Assembly (NCBI GenBank): GCA_902826835.1
Contig: CADEGH010000017.1
Location: 45,235 to 109,234, forward strand
Source: an uncultured bacterium
GTDB lineage: Bacteria; Planctomycetota; GCA-002687715
Length of the DNA stretch: 64,000 bases
Direction of reading: 5' to 3'
Shown here: positions 42,827 to 51,718 of the stretch, in pieces
Position numbering within the stretch: the stretch's first letter is position 1
Layout of the letters: every line of letters begins with the position of its first letter
Position numbers and translations under genes: made by a program
The notes under the pieces: model-generated
Databases searched by the model: none
Seen by the model: the letters and a program-made list of their open reading frames with translations, nothing else
Told to the model about the DNA's origin: nothing

Positions 42827-45607
42827 TCAGCGCTCCGTGGCGATCCGCAAACCGACGTAGGCACGAGGCGGGGCTTCCAGGTCTTGCGGATCCGGGCTTT
42901 GGAACGCGCAAGGACCGCGCGCGACGAGCGCTCCGTCCTTTTCGACCCACTCCCCCGCATTGCCCCCCAAGTCGTGGAGTCGGCTGGTCAGTTTTCCGAC
43001 CATGACGAGGGCGGGGGCCAGCGAACCCACCGGCTCGAGCAGAGGAAGTACGGAGGTGTCTCCCCACGTATCCACGGCGGCGCGACGAAACTCCCGGCGC
43101 TCGGAAAATCCGAGAATACGGCCCGCCCAACCATCGAGGGTCACTTCGTGGTTCGAACGGGGGAGTTGGTCCCATTCCTCCACGGTCAAGAAGCGGAACG
43201 GGCGTCCCGTCTTCGCCTTCAAGCGTTCCAGGTATTGGAGGGCCTCCGCTTCCGAGAGCCCGACGACCGGATAATTCTCGTGGCCCTTCTCGATGCGCGT
43301 CTCCGGAAACAGCGTCTGCCATTGCGCTCTCGTCACCTCAAAGCGCCCCACCCGAGCCCAGCCCACATCCACGAGTTCGGGGACCAACACGTCGCCCTCC
43401 AGGACTCCCCATCGATCTCCGCTGCGAGCGTAAGTACGCCGGGCCTCCGCCGCGGCGAGGGGGCTGTCTTCGGACACCAGGCTTTGCGCATCGGCCGACC
43501 GGAATAACCAGCGGTCGAGCCAGGCCAGCTCCTCTTCCAGCTTGCGGCGACGAGAACTCGGTCGATCGAGCGAGTGGCCTTCTTTGGGAAAAACCACCAG
43601 CCGAACCGGGGCCTTGCCGATTTGTTGAAGGGCACGATGCCATTCGTAACCCTGCGCGGTCGGGACCGCGAGATCGTCCTCCCCGAACAGGATCAGGGTG
43701 GGTGTCGTCACTCGTTCCGCGAAGAAGAGGGCGGATTTGCGCAGATAGATATCGGGCCGCGCCCAAGGGGCCGCACCCAAGTAATAGTTGTCGAAGGCCG
43801 GACCAAATTCACAAGTTCCGTAATCGCTCGTCCAATTGACGTCTCCCGCCCCGGGCACGCAAGCTTGGAATCGGTACTGATACGACGGCGCGAATTCCGC
43901 CGCCAAGGTCTGGAGAGCAATCGCGAGAATGGCGCCGTTCGACCACCCCGAGACCGCCAGCTTTTCGGGGTCGACGAGACCTCGCTCGTCGAGACTGCGT
44001 ATACCGGCCAACAAATCGACCAATTCGAGTTCGAAGTAGCGCCCCCTTATGGACTCGCCGAACTCCCGGCCGTAGCCTTCACTGCCGTGATAATTGGGCT
44101 GGAGGACAAAGGCCCCCCGCGCGGCCAATAAATTGGGGGCGCCACTCCAATCGTCTTCAAATCGGTCGAGACTCCGGCCGTAGGGACCGCCGTGAGGCAT
44201 CAGCACCAAGGGAAATCGTCGACCCTCCTCGTAACTGGTGGGCCAGTGCAGAATGGCCTCGATCTCGGTGCTGTTCGCTCCGAGGTAGCGCACCACTTCG
44301 GCGCGCGCCGGCGTGAGTGCTTCGTCGATTTCGAACGGCGCCGCGGTCGGTTTCGCGCCATCGGGGCCCGACTCTTCGAGCCCAACGAAAGACCAGCGGT
44401 CGGGAGTGGAGGCGTTCCCACTCACGAGCAAAGCCGAACTTGGGCCCGCTGACCGGTGGAGCTCGAAGGGAATGTGACCGGCGGTCGGCAAGGAAAATCG
44501 TGTCGTCGACCCGGTCGCATTTTCGTAGCGCACGAGACCATTCCGAGCGCCTTCGCGCCGCAGTGCCCAAAAGCCGGCGGCATCTACGCCAAGGCTCTCT
44601 GGCAGAAGGCCGGCCGGAGCCTCGACCGGAATGCGCTCCCATTGGTTCGTCGCGACCGTGTACTGGACGAGTTCCAGTTGCGCCGCGGTGAGCTCCCCTG
44701 GGTGCTCGGAACGCGGCAGGAAGGCATAAAACGCCGTCGAGTCGTTGGTCCACCGGAAGGTCGTGGGCTTGCCGACTTCCTCGGAGAAAATCTCGCGCTC
44801 CTTTGCCCCGCGATCCGCGAGCGAGCGCAGGACGATTCGCGGCGGAACCCGCTCGTCGGCCGTGAAGTGCGGCGAGCGCTGGCGGCGCGCCACCACCCAT
44901 TGGCCATCGGGTGAGGGCTCCATTTCTTCGACGTGTTCGTCGTGGCTGTCGATGCGCTCCGCCTCCCAGACTCCGGACTCATCGCCTCCGCGACGGAGGA
45001 CGAACAACCTCGTCGCCCGCTCTCGAAACTCCGCGTCGTCCTCGAAGACCACGGCTCCGTCCTTACGCTTCTCTCTCTCTACCGCCGCCGTCGACAACGC
45101 CTCGGGGGCCACGGCGAGAATCGTCGACTCATCGATCCATCGGAAACTCACGACCCCTTCCGGGAACTCCGAGGCCACGGTGGGCACTTTGCCGTCGCGG
45201 GAGAGTAGGCAGACTTGGGAGTGCGCGTCCTCGTCGTCCGGGGCCTTAGGCTTCCCGAGGAAGGCGAGGGTCTCCCCCGCCGGCGAAAACCGCGGCTGGC
45301 TCGGCTCCCAGGCATCGCTCACCCAGGGGACATACCGAGGATGCCCCGGCCGGAGCCAAACCAACGAAGTGGGGCGCTCATCGGCCGCCGGGTCGGCGAC
45401 TTGCCGCTCGACGATGGCCCCCTCTCCCCGGGGGTCCATCGCGACGGATCCAAACTCCGTCGCGTGCGCAAATTGGTCGACCGTCCAGGTGACCTGGGCA
45501 AACATGGCTGGTTCCCCGGCGAGAACGAACAAGAGGAAGACCAGGACGGTGGCACTGCTCGGCGACCAGCGACACCCCGTTTTTGTGGCCAAACGAACCC
45601 CATTCAT
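42827..45607 (-). CDS. S9 prolyl oligopeptidase fused to a C-terminal SUMF1/FGE-sulfatase-type domain
   Basis: 926 residues. A signal-anchor at about 18-38 leads to a beta-propeller N-terminal part (about 40-430) and an alpha/beta-hydrolase C-terminal domain of the dipeptidyl peptidase IV/acylaminoacyl peptidase family: HGGPYG oxyanion loop, nucleophile in GWSNG, Asp in LFGEDDLAVP and His in KEGHSL. After it (about 745 on) comes an FGE-sulfatase/SUMF1-like domain: VGRFEVTRAQWQTLFP, PVVGLSEAEALQYLERL, PFRFLTVEEWDQLP, LGGNAGEWVEKDG, YVGLRIA. The two Cys that make the copper site of active formylglycine enzymes are not seen, so the domain is probably a binding module. TAAACT lies five bases ahead of the ATG. 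Confidence 0.85.
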   Translation of the reverse strand: MNGVRLATKTGCRWSPSSATVLVFLLFVLAGEPAMFAQVTWTVDQFAHATEFGSVAMDPRGEGAIVERQVADPAADERPTSLVWLRPGHPRYVPWVSDAWEPSQPRFSPAGETLAFLGKPKAPDDEDAHSQVCLLSRDGKVPTVASEFPEGVVSFRWIDESTILAVAPEALSTAAVEREKRKDGAVVFEDDAEFRERATRLFVLRRGGDESGVWEAERIDSHDEHVEEMEPSPDGQWVVARRQRSPHFTADERVPPRIVLRSLADRGAKEREIFSEEVGKPTTFRWTNDSTAFYAFLPRSEHPGELTAAQLELVQYTVATNQWERIPVEAPAGLLPESLGVDAAGFWALRREGARNGLVRYENATGSTTRFSLPTAGHIPFELHRSAGPSSALLVSGNASTPDRWSFVGLEESGPDGAKPTAAPFEIDEALTPARAEVVRYLGANSTEIEAILHWPTSYEEGRRFPLVLMPHGGPYGRSLDRFEDDWSGAPNLLAARGAFVLQPNYHGSEGYGREFGESIRGRYFELELVDLLAGIRSLDERGLVDPEKLAVSGWSNGAILAIALQTLAAEFAPSYQYRFQACVPGAGDVNWTSDYGTCEFGPAFDNYYLGAAPWARPDIYLRKSALFFAERVTTPTLILFGEDDLAVPTAQGYEWHRALQQIGKAPVRLVVFPKEGHSLDRPSSRRRKLEEELAWLDRWLFRSADAQSLVSEDSPLAAAEARRTYARSGDRWGVLEGDVLVPELVDVGWARVGRFEVTRAQWQTLFPETRIEKGHENYPVVGLSEAEALQYLERLKAKTGRPFRFLTVEEWDQLPRSNHEVTLDGWAGRILGFSERREFRRAAVDTWGDTSVLPLLEPVGSLAPALVMVGKLTSRLHDLGGNAGEWVEKDGALVARGPCAFQSPDPQDLEAPPRAYVGLRIATER

Positions 45608-45612
45608 GCGGT

Positions 45613-45618
45613 AGTTTA
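45613..45618 (-). promoter_or_regulatory. -10 hexamer TAAACT, leaderless geometry
   Basis: Ends five bases before the ATG of the S9 peptidase fusion gene; no ribosome site. Confidence 0.55.
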
Positions 45619-45654
45619 GCGGGGTCGCGATAGTTCACCCGAAAGTCCGCTCCC

Positions 45655-46551
45655 ATGCTGAGATTCATCATCCTCGTCGCCTCGATCACCGCCGCGCTCT
45701 CCGCTTTCTCCTCCGGACCGATCTCCGGGGTCAGTGGAGCCCCCGGTGAATTCGACTGCACTCTCTGCCACACGAGCTTCGCCTTGAACTCGGGCACCGC
45801 CACCTTCGGGTTGCTCGCCCCGGCGACGCTCGCCAACTCTCTCAACATGGTCACCCTAGGCGCTAGCTTCGTGAACTCGAGTGCCCCTCGGCATGGATTC
45901 CAACTCACGGTTCGCACCAGCGCTGGCGCTTTCCAGGGCGGCTGGATGCCGAACAACCCCCCAGCGCCTGCCCCACCTACCGTGCAGGTCAACTCCGCCA
46001 ACTGGGTGAACCACACGTTTGCGGGCACCAGTCCGCCCACTGCGTGGAGCGCCGGCTGGTTGCCGCCCCTACCCTTGCCCGCCGGGCCAATCCAGGTCTA
46101 CGCGGCAGGAAATCAAGGCAACGGCGACTTCAGCCCCGCCAACGACTACATTTACACCGCATCCGCCACGATCTATCAGGCCAGCCTCGTCGGCAATCCA
46201 ATTTTCCCCCTCGGTTCGACCCAGTTTCTGGCCCTCACCGCCGAGGGGCAGGCGGGGGCCGCGTACGCGATCGCGATGGCCACCGACCCGACCCCCACCA
46301 ATTTGGGGGGACCATTTGTCCTGCCCCTGAATGCGTTGGATCCTCTGGTGGAATTTGCCTGGTCTCTGCCGACGGTGTTTCAGAATTTCATCGGGACCCT
46401 CGACTCTTTGGGCCAGGGCTTCGCCACGATTCTCGTTCCCAACGGCCCTCCCAGCCTCTCAGGCGCTCAGGTGCACTTCGCCGCCGCGACCGTGTCGCCC
46501 TTCGGCGTGGTCTCCGAGGTCTCGTCGCGCCTCACGATCACCCTGCAATAG
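45655..46551 (+). CDS. Exported protein with CxxCH (choice-of-anchor V-like)
   Basis: 298 residues. Signal peptide about 1-18, then GAPGEFDCTLCHTSF (heme-type CxxCH at about 38), a hallmark of choice-of-anchor V domains, followed by beta-rich, Pro/Gly/Ala-rich secreted sequence without further Cys. One CxxCH could bind heme or act as a metal/redox site; the absence of a second axial signature leaves heme unproved. The function is unknown. Divergent from the S9 fusion gene, 47 bp apart. No ribosome site precedes the ATG. Confidence 0.75.
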   Translation: MLRFIILVASITAALSAFSSGPISGVSGAPGEFDCTLCHTSFALNSGTATFGLLAPATLANSLNMVTLGASFVNSSAPRHGFQLTVRTSAGAFQGGWMPNNPPAPAPPTVQVNSANWVNHTFAGTSPPTAWSAGWLPPLPLPAGPIQVYAAGNQGNGDFSPANDYIYTASATIYQASLVGNPIFPLGSTQFLALTAEGQAGAAYAIAMATDPTPTNLGGPFVLPLNALDPLVEFAWSLPTVFQNFIGTLDSLGQGFATILVPNGPPSLSGAQVHFAAATVSPFGVVSEVSSRLTITLQ

Positions 46552-46616
46552 GCCGATTCCGGCCCCGGGGGCGGCGTGCTACCCTCGCGCTCCCCAACTT
46601 CCAAGGAAGAGACCCC

Positions 46617-47543
46617 ATGAGCAAGAAGATCGGCATCATGCACGGCCGCGAGCGCTCGTTCCCCGAAGCGTTTGTCGCGGAAGTCAATCGTCGCAACTCC
46701 GGATTTGTCGCCGAGCCCGTTCGCGTCGACGCCGGCCGCCACGATATGGACCGCGAGTACGCCGTCATCGTCGATCGCATCTCCCACGAAGTTCCCTTTT
46801 ATCGCACCTACTTGAAGCAGGCCGCTCTGAACGGCACGCAGATCATCAACAGCCCCTACTGGCAGCTCGCCGACGACAAGTATTTCGGCACCTGCCTCGC
46901 CGCCAAACTCGGCATCGCGGTGCCCCGCTCCATCGTGCTCCCGCAGCGGGAGTACATCGAGGACATCAGCCCCGAGAGCCTCACCAACATGATCTTCCTC
47001 AATTGGGAAGCGGTGGGGAGCTGGGTGGGATACCCCTGCTACTTGAAGCCGGCGCACGGCGGCGGTTGGAAGTCCGTCTTCAAGTGCAAGAACTTGGAAG
47101 AGCTCCTGAAGAACTACAACGGGTCGGGCCGCATGGTGATGATGTTGCAGGAGGGAATCGAGTGGGAGGCCTACGCCCGCTTGATCTGCATCGGCAAGGA
47201 ACACATCCGCATCGCGCCCTGGGATCCTTCCCGCCCCCACCACGAGCGGTACTCGCACGCGTCCTTCAACTACTCGAAGGACTTGGAAAAGCTCATGATC
47301 GACCAGGCGGTGAAGCTGAACACCGCCCTCGGGTACGACATGAACACCCTCGAATTCGCGATCCGGGACGGGGTGCCCTACGCCATTGACTTCTTGAACA
47401 CGGCCCCGGACTTCGACCGCTCGAGCCTCACCTCGGAAACCTTCGATTGGGTCGTGAGCACGATGGCGGATCTCTCGATCGAACGTGCCAAGGCCAAGAA
47501 GGCCCCGTCCCAGACGCCGCCGCGCTGGGACAAGTTGATCTGA
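46617..47543 (+). CDS. ATP-grasp domain protein (RimK/glutathione synthase-like)
   Basis: 308 residues, soluble. The ATP-grasp core is seen as YPCYLKPAHGGGWKSVF (nucleotide-binding Lys and Gly loop, about 144-160), LQEGIEWEAYAR and the metal-binding end DGVPYAIDFLNTAPDFDRS (about 245-263). ATP-grasp enzymes join a carboxylate to an amine or thiol through an acyl-phosphate; the partner is unknown. The start is the ATG at 46617 with AAGGAAGAG upstream, since the open frame reaching back to 46044 overlaps the CxxCH gene. Nothing next to it identifies a pathway. Confidence 0.82.
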   Translation: MSKKIGIMHGRERSFPEAFVAEVNRRNSGFVAEPVRVDAGRHDMDREYAVIVDRISHEVPFYRTYLKQAALNGTQIINSPYWQLADDKYFGTCLAAKLGIAVPRSIVLPQREYIEDISPESLTNMIFLNWEAVGSWVGYPCYLKPAHGGGWKSVFKCKNLEELLKNYNGSGRMVMMLQEGIEWEAYARLICIGKEHIRIAPWDPSRPHHERYSHASFNYSKDLEKLMIDQAVKLNTALGYDMNTLEFAIRDGVPYAIDFLNTAPDFDRSSLTSETFDWVVSTMADLSIERAKAKKAPSQTPPRWDKLI

Positions 47544-47591
47544 GCGTCGCGGAGTCGGGCGGGCATCATGGATGTGAGGCGCGCCCGGACC

Positions 47592-50288
47592 TCATCTCCG
47601 GACGGCCCCCTCCGGCCGCGCCGCCGCTTCCGACGCCGCTTGTTTCAGGGCCGCTTCGGCGCGAGCCACCGCAATACGCACGGGAATCACGGTGTCTGGG
47701 GTCACCGAAATGCTCGATATCCCGCAACTCACGAGGAAGGGCGGCACGACATCGGGGAAGTCGGACGGAGCCTGCCCACAGATCCCGATTTCTAGGCCGG
47801 CGTCGCGGAACGAGCGAACCGCGGCCTTGATCATGATCTTCACCGCCGGGGAACGAGCATCAACCGGGTGGGCGTAGTGCTCGAGATCATCACGCGACAC
47901 CGCGTAGACGGTTTGCACCAGGTCGTTGGAACCGATCGATCCTCCGTCCAACTGCATTTCGGAGATGAATCGTTCGGCCTCGATCACGTTCGACGGGAGT
48001 TCGACCATGAGGAAGAGCGGCACGCCCGTTTCGGGGGCCAGCCCCCGTTCGTCCATCAGCTTGCGCACTGCCTTGCCCTCCTCGGGAGTCCGGCAGAACG
48101 GCACCATGATCTGGAGATTGTCGAGCCCGATGTCGCGGCGGACCGAGCGCAGTGCGTCACACTCCATCTCGAACGCGGGAAGGAATCGGGGATCCACGTA
48201 GCGGGAGGCACCTCGCCACGCGATCATCGGATTCTCTTCGGTCGGTTCGAACAACCGACCGCCGAGCAGTTCGCGGTACTCGTTGCTCTTCAGGTCGGAG
48301 AGACGCACGAGGACGGGACGAGGGTGGAAGGCCGCGCAAATCAGAGCCACGCCGTACTTGAGGCGATCGACAAAAAACTCGCGTTTATCGGCGTAGCCGG
48401 GGGTGCGGCGATCGATAGCCCCGAGCAGCCCGCGCAGTTCCTCCGCCGATTCCCGTTTCAGGTTGTCGGCAAAGGGACGCAACTCGGCAAGGATCGTCCC
48501 GGTTTCCAGGAAATGGCCGAGCTCTTCGCGGTAGAGCAAAGACAACGGATGGATGCCGACTTCAGAGGTCAAAATGAACTCGATGCGGGCCAAACCGACG
48601 CCATCCGCGGGCAACATCGCGTCGCGGAGTGCCTTGTCGGGGAAGCCCACGTTCAATTTGATCTTGGTGTCGAGCTTGATCGAGGTGTCGATCTCGACCG
48701 TCTCGACCTTGAAGGGGCGCTTGCCTTCGTAAACCGTCGCCGTCTCACCCTCCGCACAGGAGCCGGTGACCTCCATCAGCGGTTTCAGGATTTCGGTGGC
48801 GCGATCACAGCCTACGATCGCGGGAATGCCGAATTCGCGGGCGATGATGGCGGCATGGGAGGTGCGTCCCCCCTTGACCGTGACGATGAGCGAGGCCTCG
48901 CGCATCATCGGCTCCCAGTCGGGCGTGGTCATCTCAGTGACCAGCACGTCCCCGGGATCGAACACCCGATCTTCGACCGAGATCTCCTCCAAATTGGCCC
49001 CCGCCGACAGGCGATTGCGGAGGGCTCGTTTGCGGAGAATGACCTCTTCGTAGCTGCGATAGAGGCGTACCTTTCCGGTGCCGATGCGGGTTCCGACCGC
49101 TTGACCCCGAGCCAGGACTTTCCCCTGCGCCTGCAACTGGGCGATGAGGGCGGCGTCCATCACGTAGCGCTCGAGTCGATTGGGAGGCGCTTTGCTGTGC
49201 ACGGTCTCCGGGCGAGCCTGCACGATGTAGAGATCGCCGGTGCGGCCGTCCTTCGCCCATTCGATATCCATGGGCTGGCCGTAGTGCTCTTCGATCACGA
49301 GCGCCATGCGCCCGAGTTCCAAGACTTCGTCACGGCCGAGGCTCCAGGCCCGGCGCCGCGAAGCGACCACGTCGACGCTCTCCGTCGGTGAGCCACCCTG
49401 GCGGCTGTAGACCATCTTCCTGTCCTTCGCCCCGAGATGGCGGTGCACGACGGCGAGCTTGCCGCGGCGCAAACCCTCTTTCCACACGAGAAAACTGTCG
49501 GGGCTCACGCTGCCCTGCACCACGAGTTCGCCCAGACCGTACGCCGAGCTGATGTGGATGATGCCGCGGTGGCCGGACTCGGGATCGAGAGTGAACATCA
49601 CCCCCGAAGTGGCGAGGTCCGAGCGCACCATGAGCATGATCACCACCGACAACGCGTTGCCGAGGGGATCCATGCCCTGCTTGATCTGGTAACTAACCGC
49701 CCGCTCCGTGAAGAGACTGGCGACACACTTCTTCCAGTGGTGGATGACCGAATCTTCGCCGTGGATGTTGAGATAGGACTCGCATTGACCGGCAAAGCTG
49801 GCCATCTCCGAGTCTTCGCAGGTGGCGGAGGAACGCACCGCTACGTCCGCGTCGCGGCGGGACTTCCCGCAGAGGTCGCGATAGGCACCACGAATCGACT
49901 GTTCGACGACGGCGGGAATCGGGGTCTCGACGACGAAGGTGCGCGCGAGCAGGCAGCGTGCGTGCATCTCCACTTGATCTTCGGTGGCCGCCCCCTCGAA
50001 GCAGGTTCGCAAGGCGTCGGCGAGAGATCCTCCGCGCGCCGCTCGGGAACGCAGTCCGGGCACGGACTCGTGGTCCCGCACTTCGGTCCAGGTGCCGGCG
50101 GGAATCGGAGCGTGCACAAATTCCCGGAACGCCTGGGCCGACGACGCAAATCCGTTCGGGACGCGCACACCCTTCGGCACGAGCTGCCGGTACATCTCGC
50201 CCAGCGATGCGGCCTTGCCGCCCACCAGCGCGGTGTCGTCCTTCGTGAGCTCTTCGAACCAAAGGATCAGTCGATCGGACATTTGCAT
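47592..50288 (-). CDS. ppsA: Phosphoenolpyruvate synthase
   Basis: 898 residues, somewhat longer than the usual 790-800. N-terminal ATP-binding domain (GGKAASLGEM, VRSSATCEDSEMASFAGQ), the phosphohistidine domain with GGRTSHAAIIARE and the C-terminal PEP/pyruvate barrel ending with GICGQAPSD. It turns pyruvate and ATP into PEP, AMP and phosphate in gluconeogenesis. The ATG is at 50286-50288 (MQMSDR; a second ATG two codons later is possible), without a strong ribosome site; the frame continues back to 50387 but lacks family likeness. It could feed PEP to the pyruvate kinase-like enzymes of this genome. Confidence 0.93.
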   Translation of the reverse strand: MQMSDRLILWFEELTKDDTALVGGKAASLGEMYRQLVPKGVRVPNGFASSAQAFREFVHAPIPAGTWTEVRDHESVPGLRSRAARGGSLADALRTCFEGAATEDQVEMHARCLLARTFVVETPIPAVVEQSIRGAYRDLCGKSRRDADVAVRSSATCEDSEMASFAGQCESYLNIHGEDSVIHHWKKCVASLFTERAVSYQIKQGMDPLGNALSVVIMLMVRSDLATSGVMFTLDPESGHRGIIHISSAYGLGELVVQGSVSPDSFLVWKEGLRRGKLAVVHRHLGAKDRKMVYSRQGGSPTESVDVVASRRRAWSLGRDEVLELGRMALVIEEHYGQPMDIEWAKDGRTGDLYIVQARPETVHSKAPPNRLERYVMDAALIAQLQAQGKVLARGQAVGTRIGTGKVRLYRSYEEVILRKRALRNRLSAGANLEEISVEDRVFDPGDVLVTEMTTPDWEPMMREASLIVTVKGGRTSHAAIIAREFGIPAIVGCDRATEILKPLMEVTGSCAEGETATVYEGKRPFKVETVEIDTSIKLDTKIKLNVGFPDKALRDAMLPADGVGLARIEFILTSEVGIHPLSLLYREELGHFLETGTILAELRPFADNLKRESAEELRGLLGAIDRRTPGYADKREFFVDRLKYGVALICAAFHPRPVLVRLSDLKSNEYRELLGGRLFEPTEENPMIAWRGASRYVDPRFLPAFEMECDALRSVRRDIGLDNLQIMVPFCRTPEEGKAVRKLMDERGLAPETGVPLFLMVELPSNVIEAERFISEMQLDGGSIGSNDLVQTVYAVSRDDLEHYAHPVDARSPAVKIMIKAAVRSFRDAGLEIGICGQAPSDFPDVVPPFLVSCGISSISVTPDTVIPVRIAVARAEAALKQAASEAAARPEGAVRR

Positions 50289-50396
50289 GGGGAGTTCCCG
50301 GGCTGGACCGCCACCCATCGGGCAAGTCGCCCGAAAGCGTACCCCGAATGCTTCGTCCCGGTGGGGGGCTGGGCAAAATCCGCGCAAAAAGGTCGG

Positions 50397-50606
50397 TCAG
50401 CCGCCGCTACGCGGGCGGCGACCGCTTTTCACGGTGCGCAAGTACGCGAGGAATCCCACCGCCAAGACGACCGCGACCCCGGCCGCGTAGAGCGGCCAGG
50501 TTTCCGAGGGACGGGCCTGCCACTGAGTCAACAGTCGCCACGCAAAGGCGCCGAGAAAGAGAACGAAGACGATGATCAAGAAGCGATGAAATTGAACGAG
50601 GCTCAA
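50397..50606 (-). CDS. Small two-helix membrane protein, coupled to the desaturase
   Basis: 69 residues: FLIIVFVLFLGAFAWRLL (helix 1), an extracytoplasmic loop (QWQARPSETW), YAAGVAVVLAVGFLAYLR (helix 2) and a basic tail RTVKSGRRPRSGG. The TTG start at 50604-50606 overlaps the desaturase stop as TTGA. The hydrophobic pattern and coupling support it; the lack of a ribosome site keeps confidence moderate. A role as a small subunit of the desaturase or an electron-transfer partner is a guess. Confidence 0.65.
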   Translation of the reverse strand: MSLVQFHRFLIIVFVLFLGAFAWRLLTQWQARPSETWPLYAAGVAVVLAVGFLAYLRTVKSGRRPRSGG

Positions 50607-51658
50607 GGAGGGGTCTCCGCAGAGGGACGCGACCGCGGCCGCGCCCACAAGACCCACAGGGCATGGGCCAGACTGGATTCCTGGGCGCGGCGCAACGCGG
50701 CGTCCTTGGGCAAGGCTCCGAGCAGCCGGCCATGCGCTTCCGCCAGGGAGTGATAGGGCAAATCGGGCAAGAAGTGGTGGAGGGCGTGAAAACGGAGGCC
50801 GACCGGCGCCCAAATTTCCGTCCACGGGCCGCCGCGAATATCGACGGTGTCCTCGATTTGGCCGACCACGTCGGTTTCGGCGCCGTCCCCCGCAAATCGG
50901 TGCGCCGCGAGCGTGCGCACCTGGTTGATCAGGGCGACCCCCGCGGACACGGTGTACCAGGCGGCGAGGACGCGCCAGGGAAGCCACTCCAGCGCCATGG
51001 AGGAGAGAAGGCCTCCCCACAGAAGGAAGCAGACAACTTCGGACCAGCGCAAGCTCTTTGCCAACGCGGGAGTCAGCGGAGGTCGTTGGTAGGCCAGATT
51101 GATGACCAGCGCCGACGCGCGGGTTTCCACCCATCTTCTCAGCGGTGGCAGAAGCCAACTCAGGGGCGCGACGACCACGAATCGGAGCAGGAGCACGGCC
51201 GGAACGAAGGCGGCTTCAACCAGGGTCTTGAGGGTGACCCACCGAGGCAACCTGGCGTAGGGCATGTATTCGGGATCGCGCGCGGTGCCATACACCGTGC
51301 GCCGGTGATGGTCGGTGTGCACCCCCTCGTAGGTCGCGGAGGGCACAAGCATCGGAATCCCCACGAGGCCGTTCCATGCGAGGCGGAACCCCGGCAGGGC
51401 GCCGCCCTTCAGGTGGGTCAATTCGTGAATGAACAGCAGGGCGCGGTAGCTCGCGAGCACGGCCACCCCAAACAGGGGAATGGCATAGGCAGGCGAGAGC
51501 GGAAGGCAGACCAGACTCAGGAGCGCCGCGTGCCCCAATGCGGCGCTGAGGAGAAAGTCCGGCCAGTATCGCCCCGGCCGGGGCTCGAAGAGATCCCGAA
51601 GGAGTTCACGAGACTCCTTCAGTCCGGTGGCGCGGCGTTCCGATTCCGTGGGCGGCAC
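50603..51658 (-). CDS. Membrane fatty acid desaturase
   Basis: 351 residues with about four to five membrane helices and the three His boxes of the desaturase/hydroxylase family: HELTH (about 78), HTDHHRR (about 117) and HALHHFLPDLP (about 300), which hold the di-iron site. It desaturates or hydroxylates acyl chains or related lipids at the cytoplasmic membrane. The first residue is GTG 51656-51658 with TAGGAT five bases upstream and no ribosome site. It is divergent from the DprE2-like gene, sharing a 60-bp promoter region with two back-to-back -10 elements. Confidence 0.9.
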   Translation of the reverse strand: MPPTESERRATGLKESRELLRDLFEPRPGRYWPDFLLSAALGHAALLSLVCLPLSPAYAIPLFGVAVLASYRALLFIHELTHLKGGALPGFRLAWNGLVGIPMLVPSATYEGVHTDHHRRTVYGTARDPEYMPYARLPRWVTLKTLVEAAFVPAVLLLRFVVVAPLSWLLPPLRRWVETRASALVINLAYQRPPLTPALAKSLRWSEVVCFLLWGGLLSSMALEWLPWRVLAAWYTVSAGVALINQVRTLAAHRFAGDGAETDVVGQIEDTVDIRGGPWTEIWAPVGLRFHALHHFLPDLPYHSLAEAHGRLLGALPKDAALRRAQESSLAHALWVLWARPRSRPSAETPP

Positions 51659-51663
51659 GAGGA

Positions 51664-51669
51664 ATCCTA
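51664..51669 (-). promoter_or_regulatory. -10 hexamer TAGGAT, leaderless geometry
   Basis: Ends five bases before the GTG of the desaturase gene. Confidence 0.55.
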
Positions 51670-51707
51670 ACGACCCTCGGGCAGTCCAAAGAAGGTGCCC
51701 CGGTTGG

Positions 51708-51713
51708 TAGGTT
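51708..51713 (+). promoter_or_regulatory. -10 hexamer TAGGTT, leaderless geometry
   Basis: Ends five bases before the ATG at 51719; preceded by TGG, giving an extended -10. Confidence 0.6.
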
Positions 51714-51718
51714 TGAGC

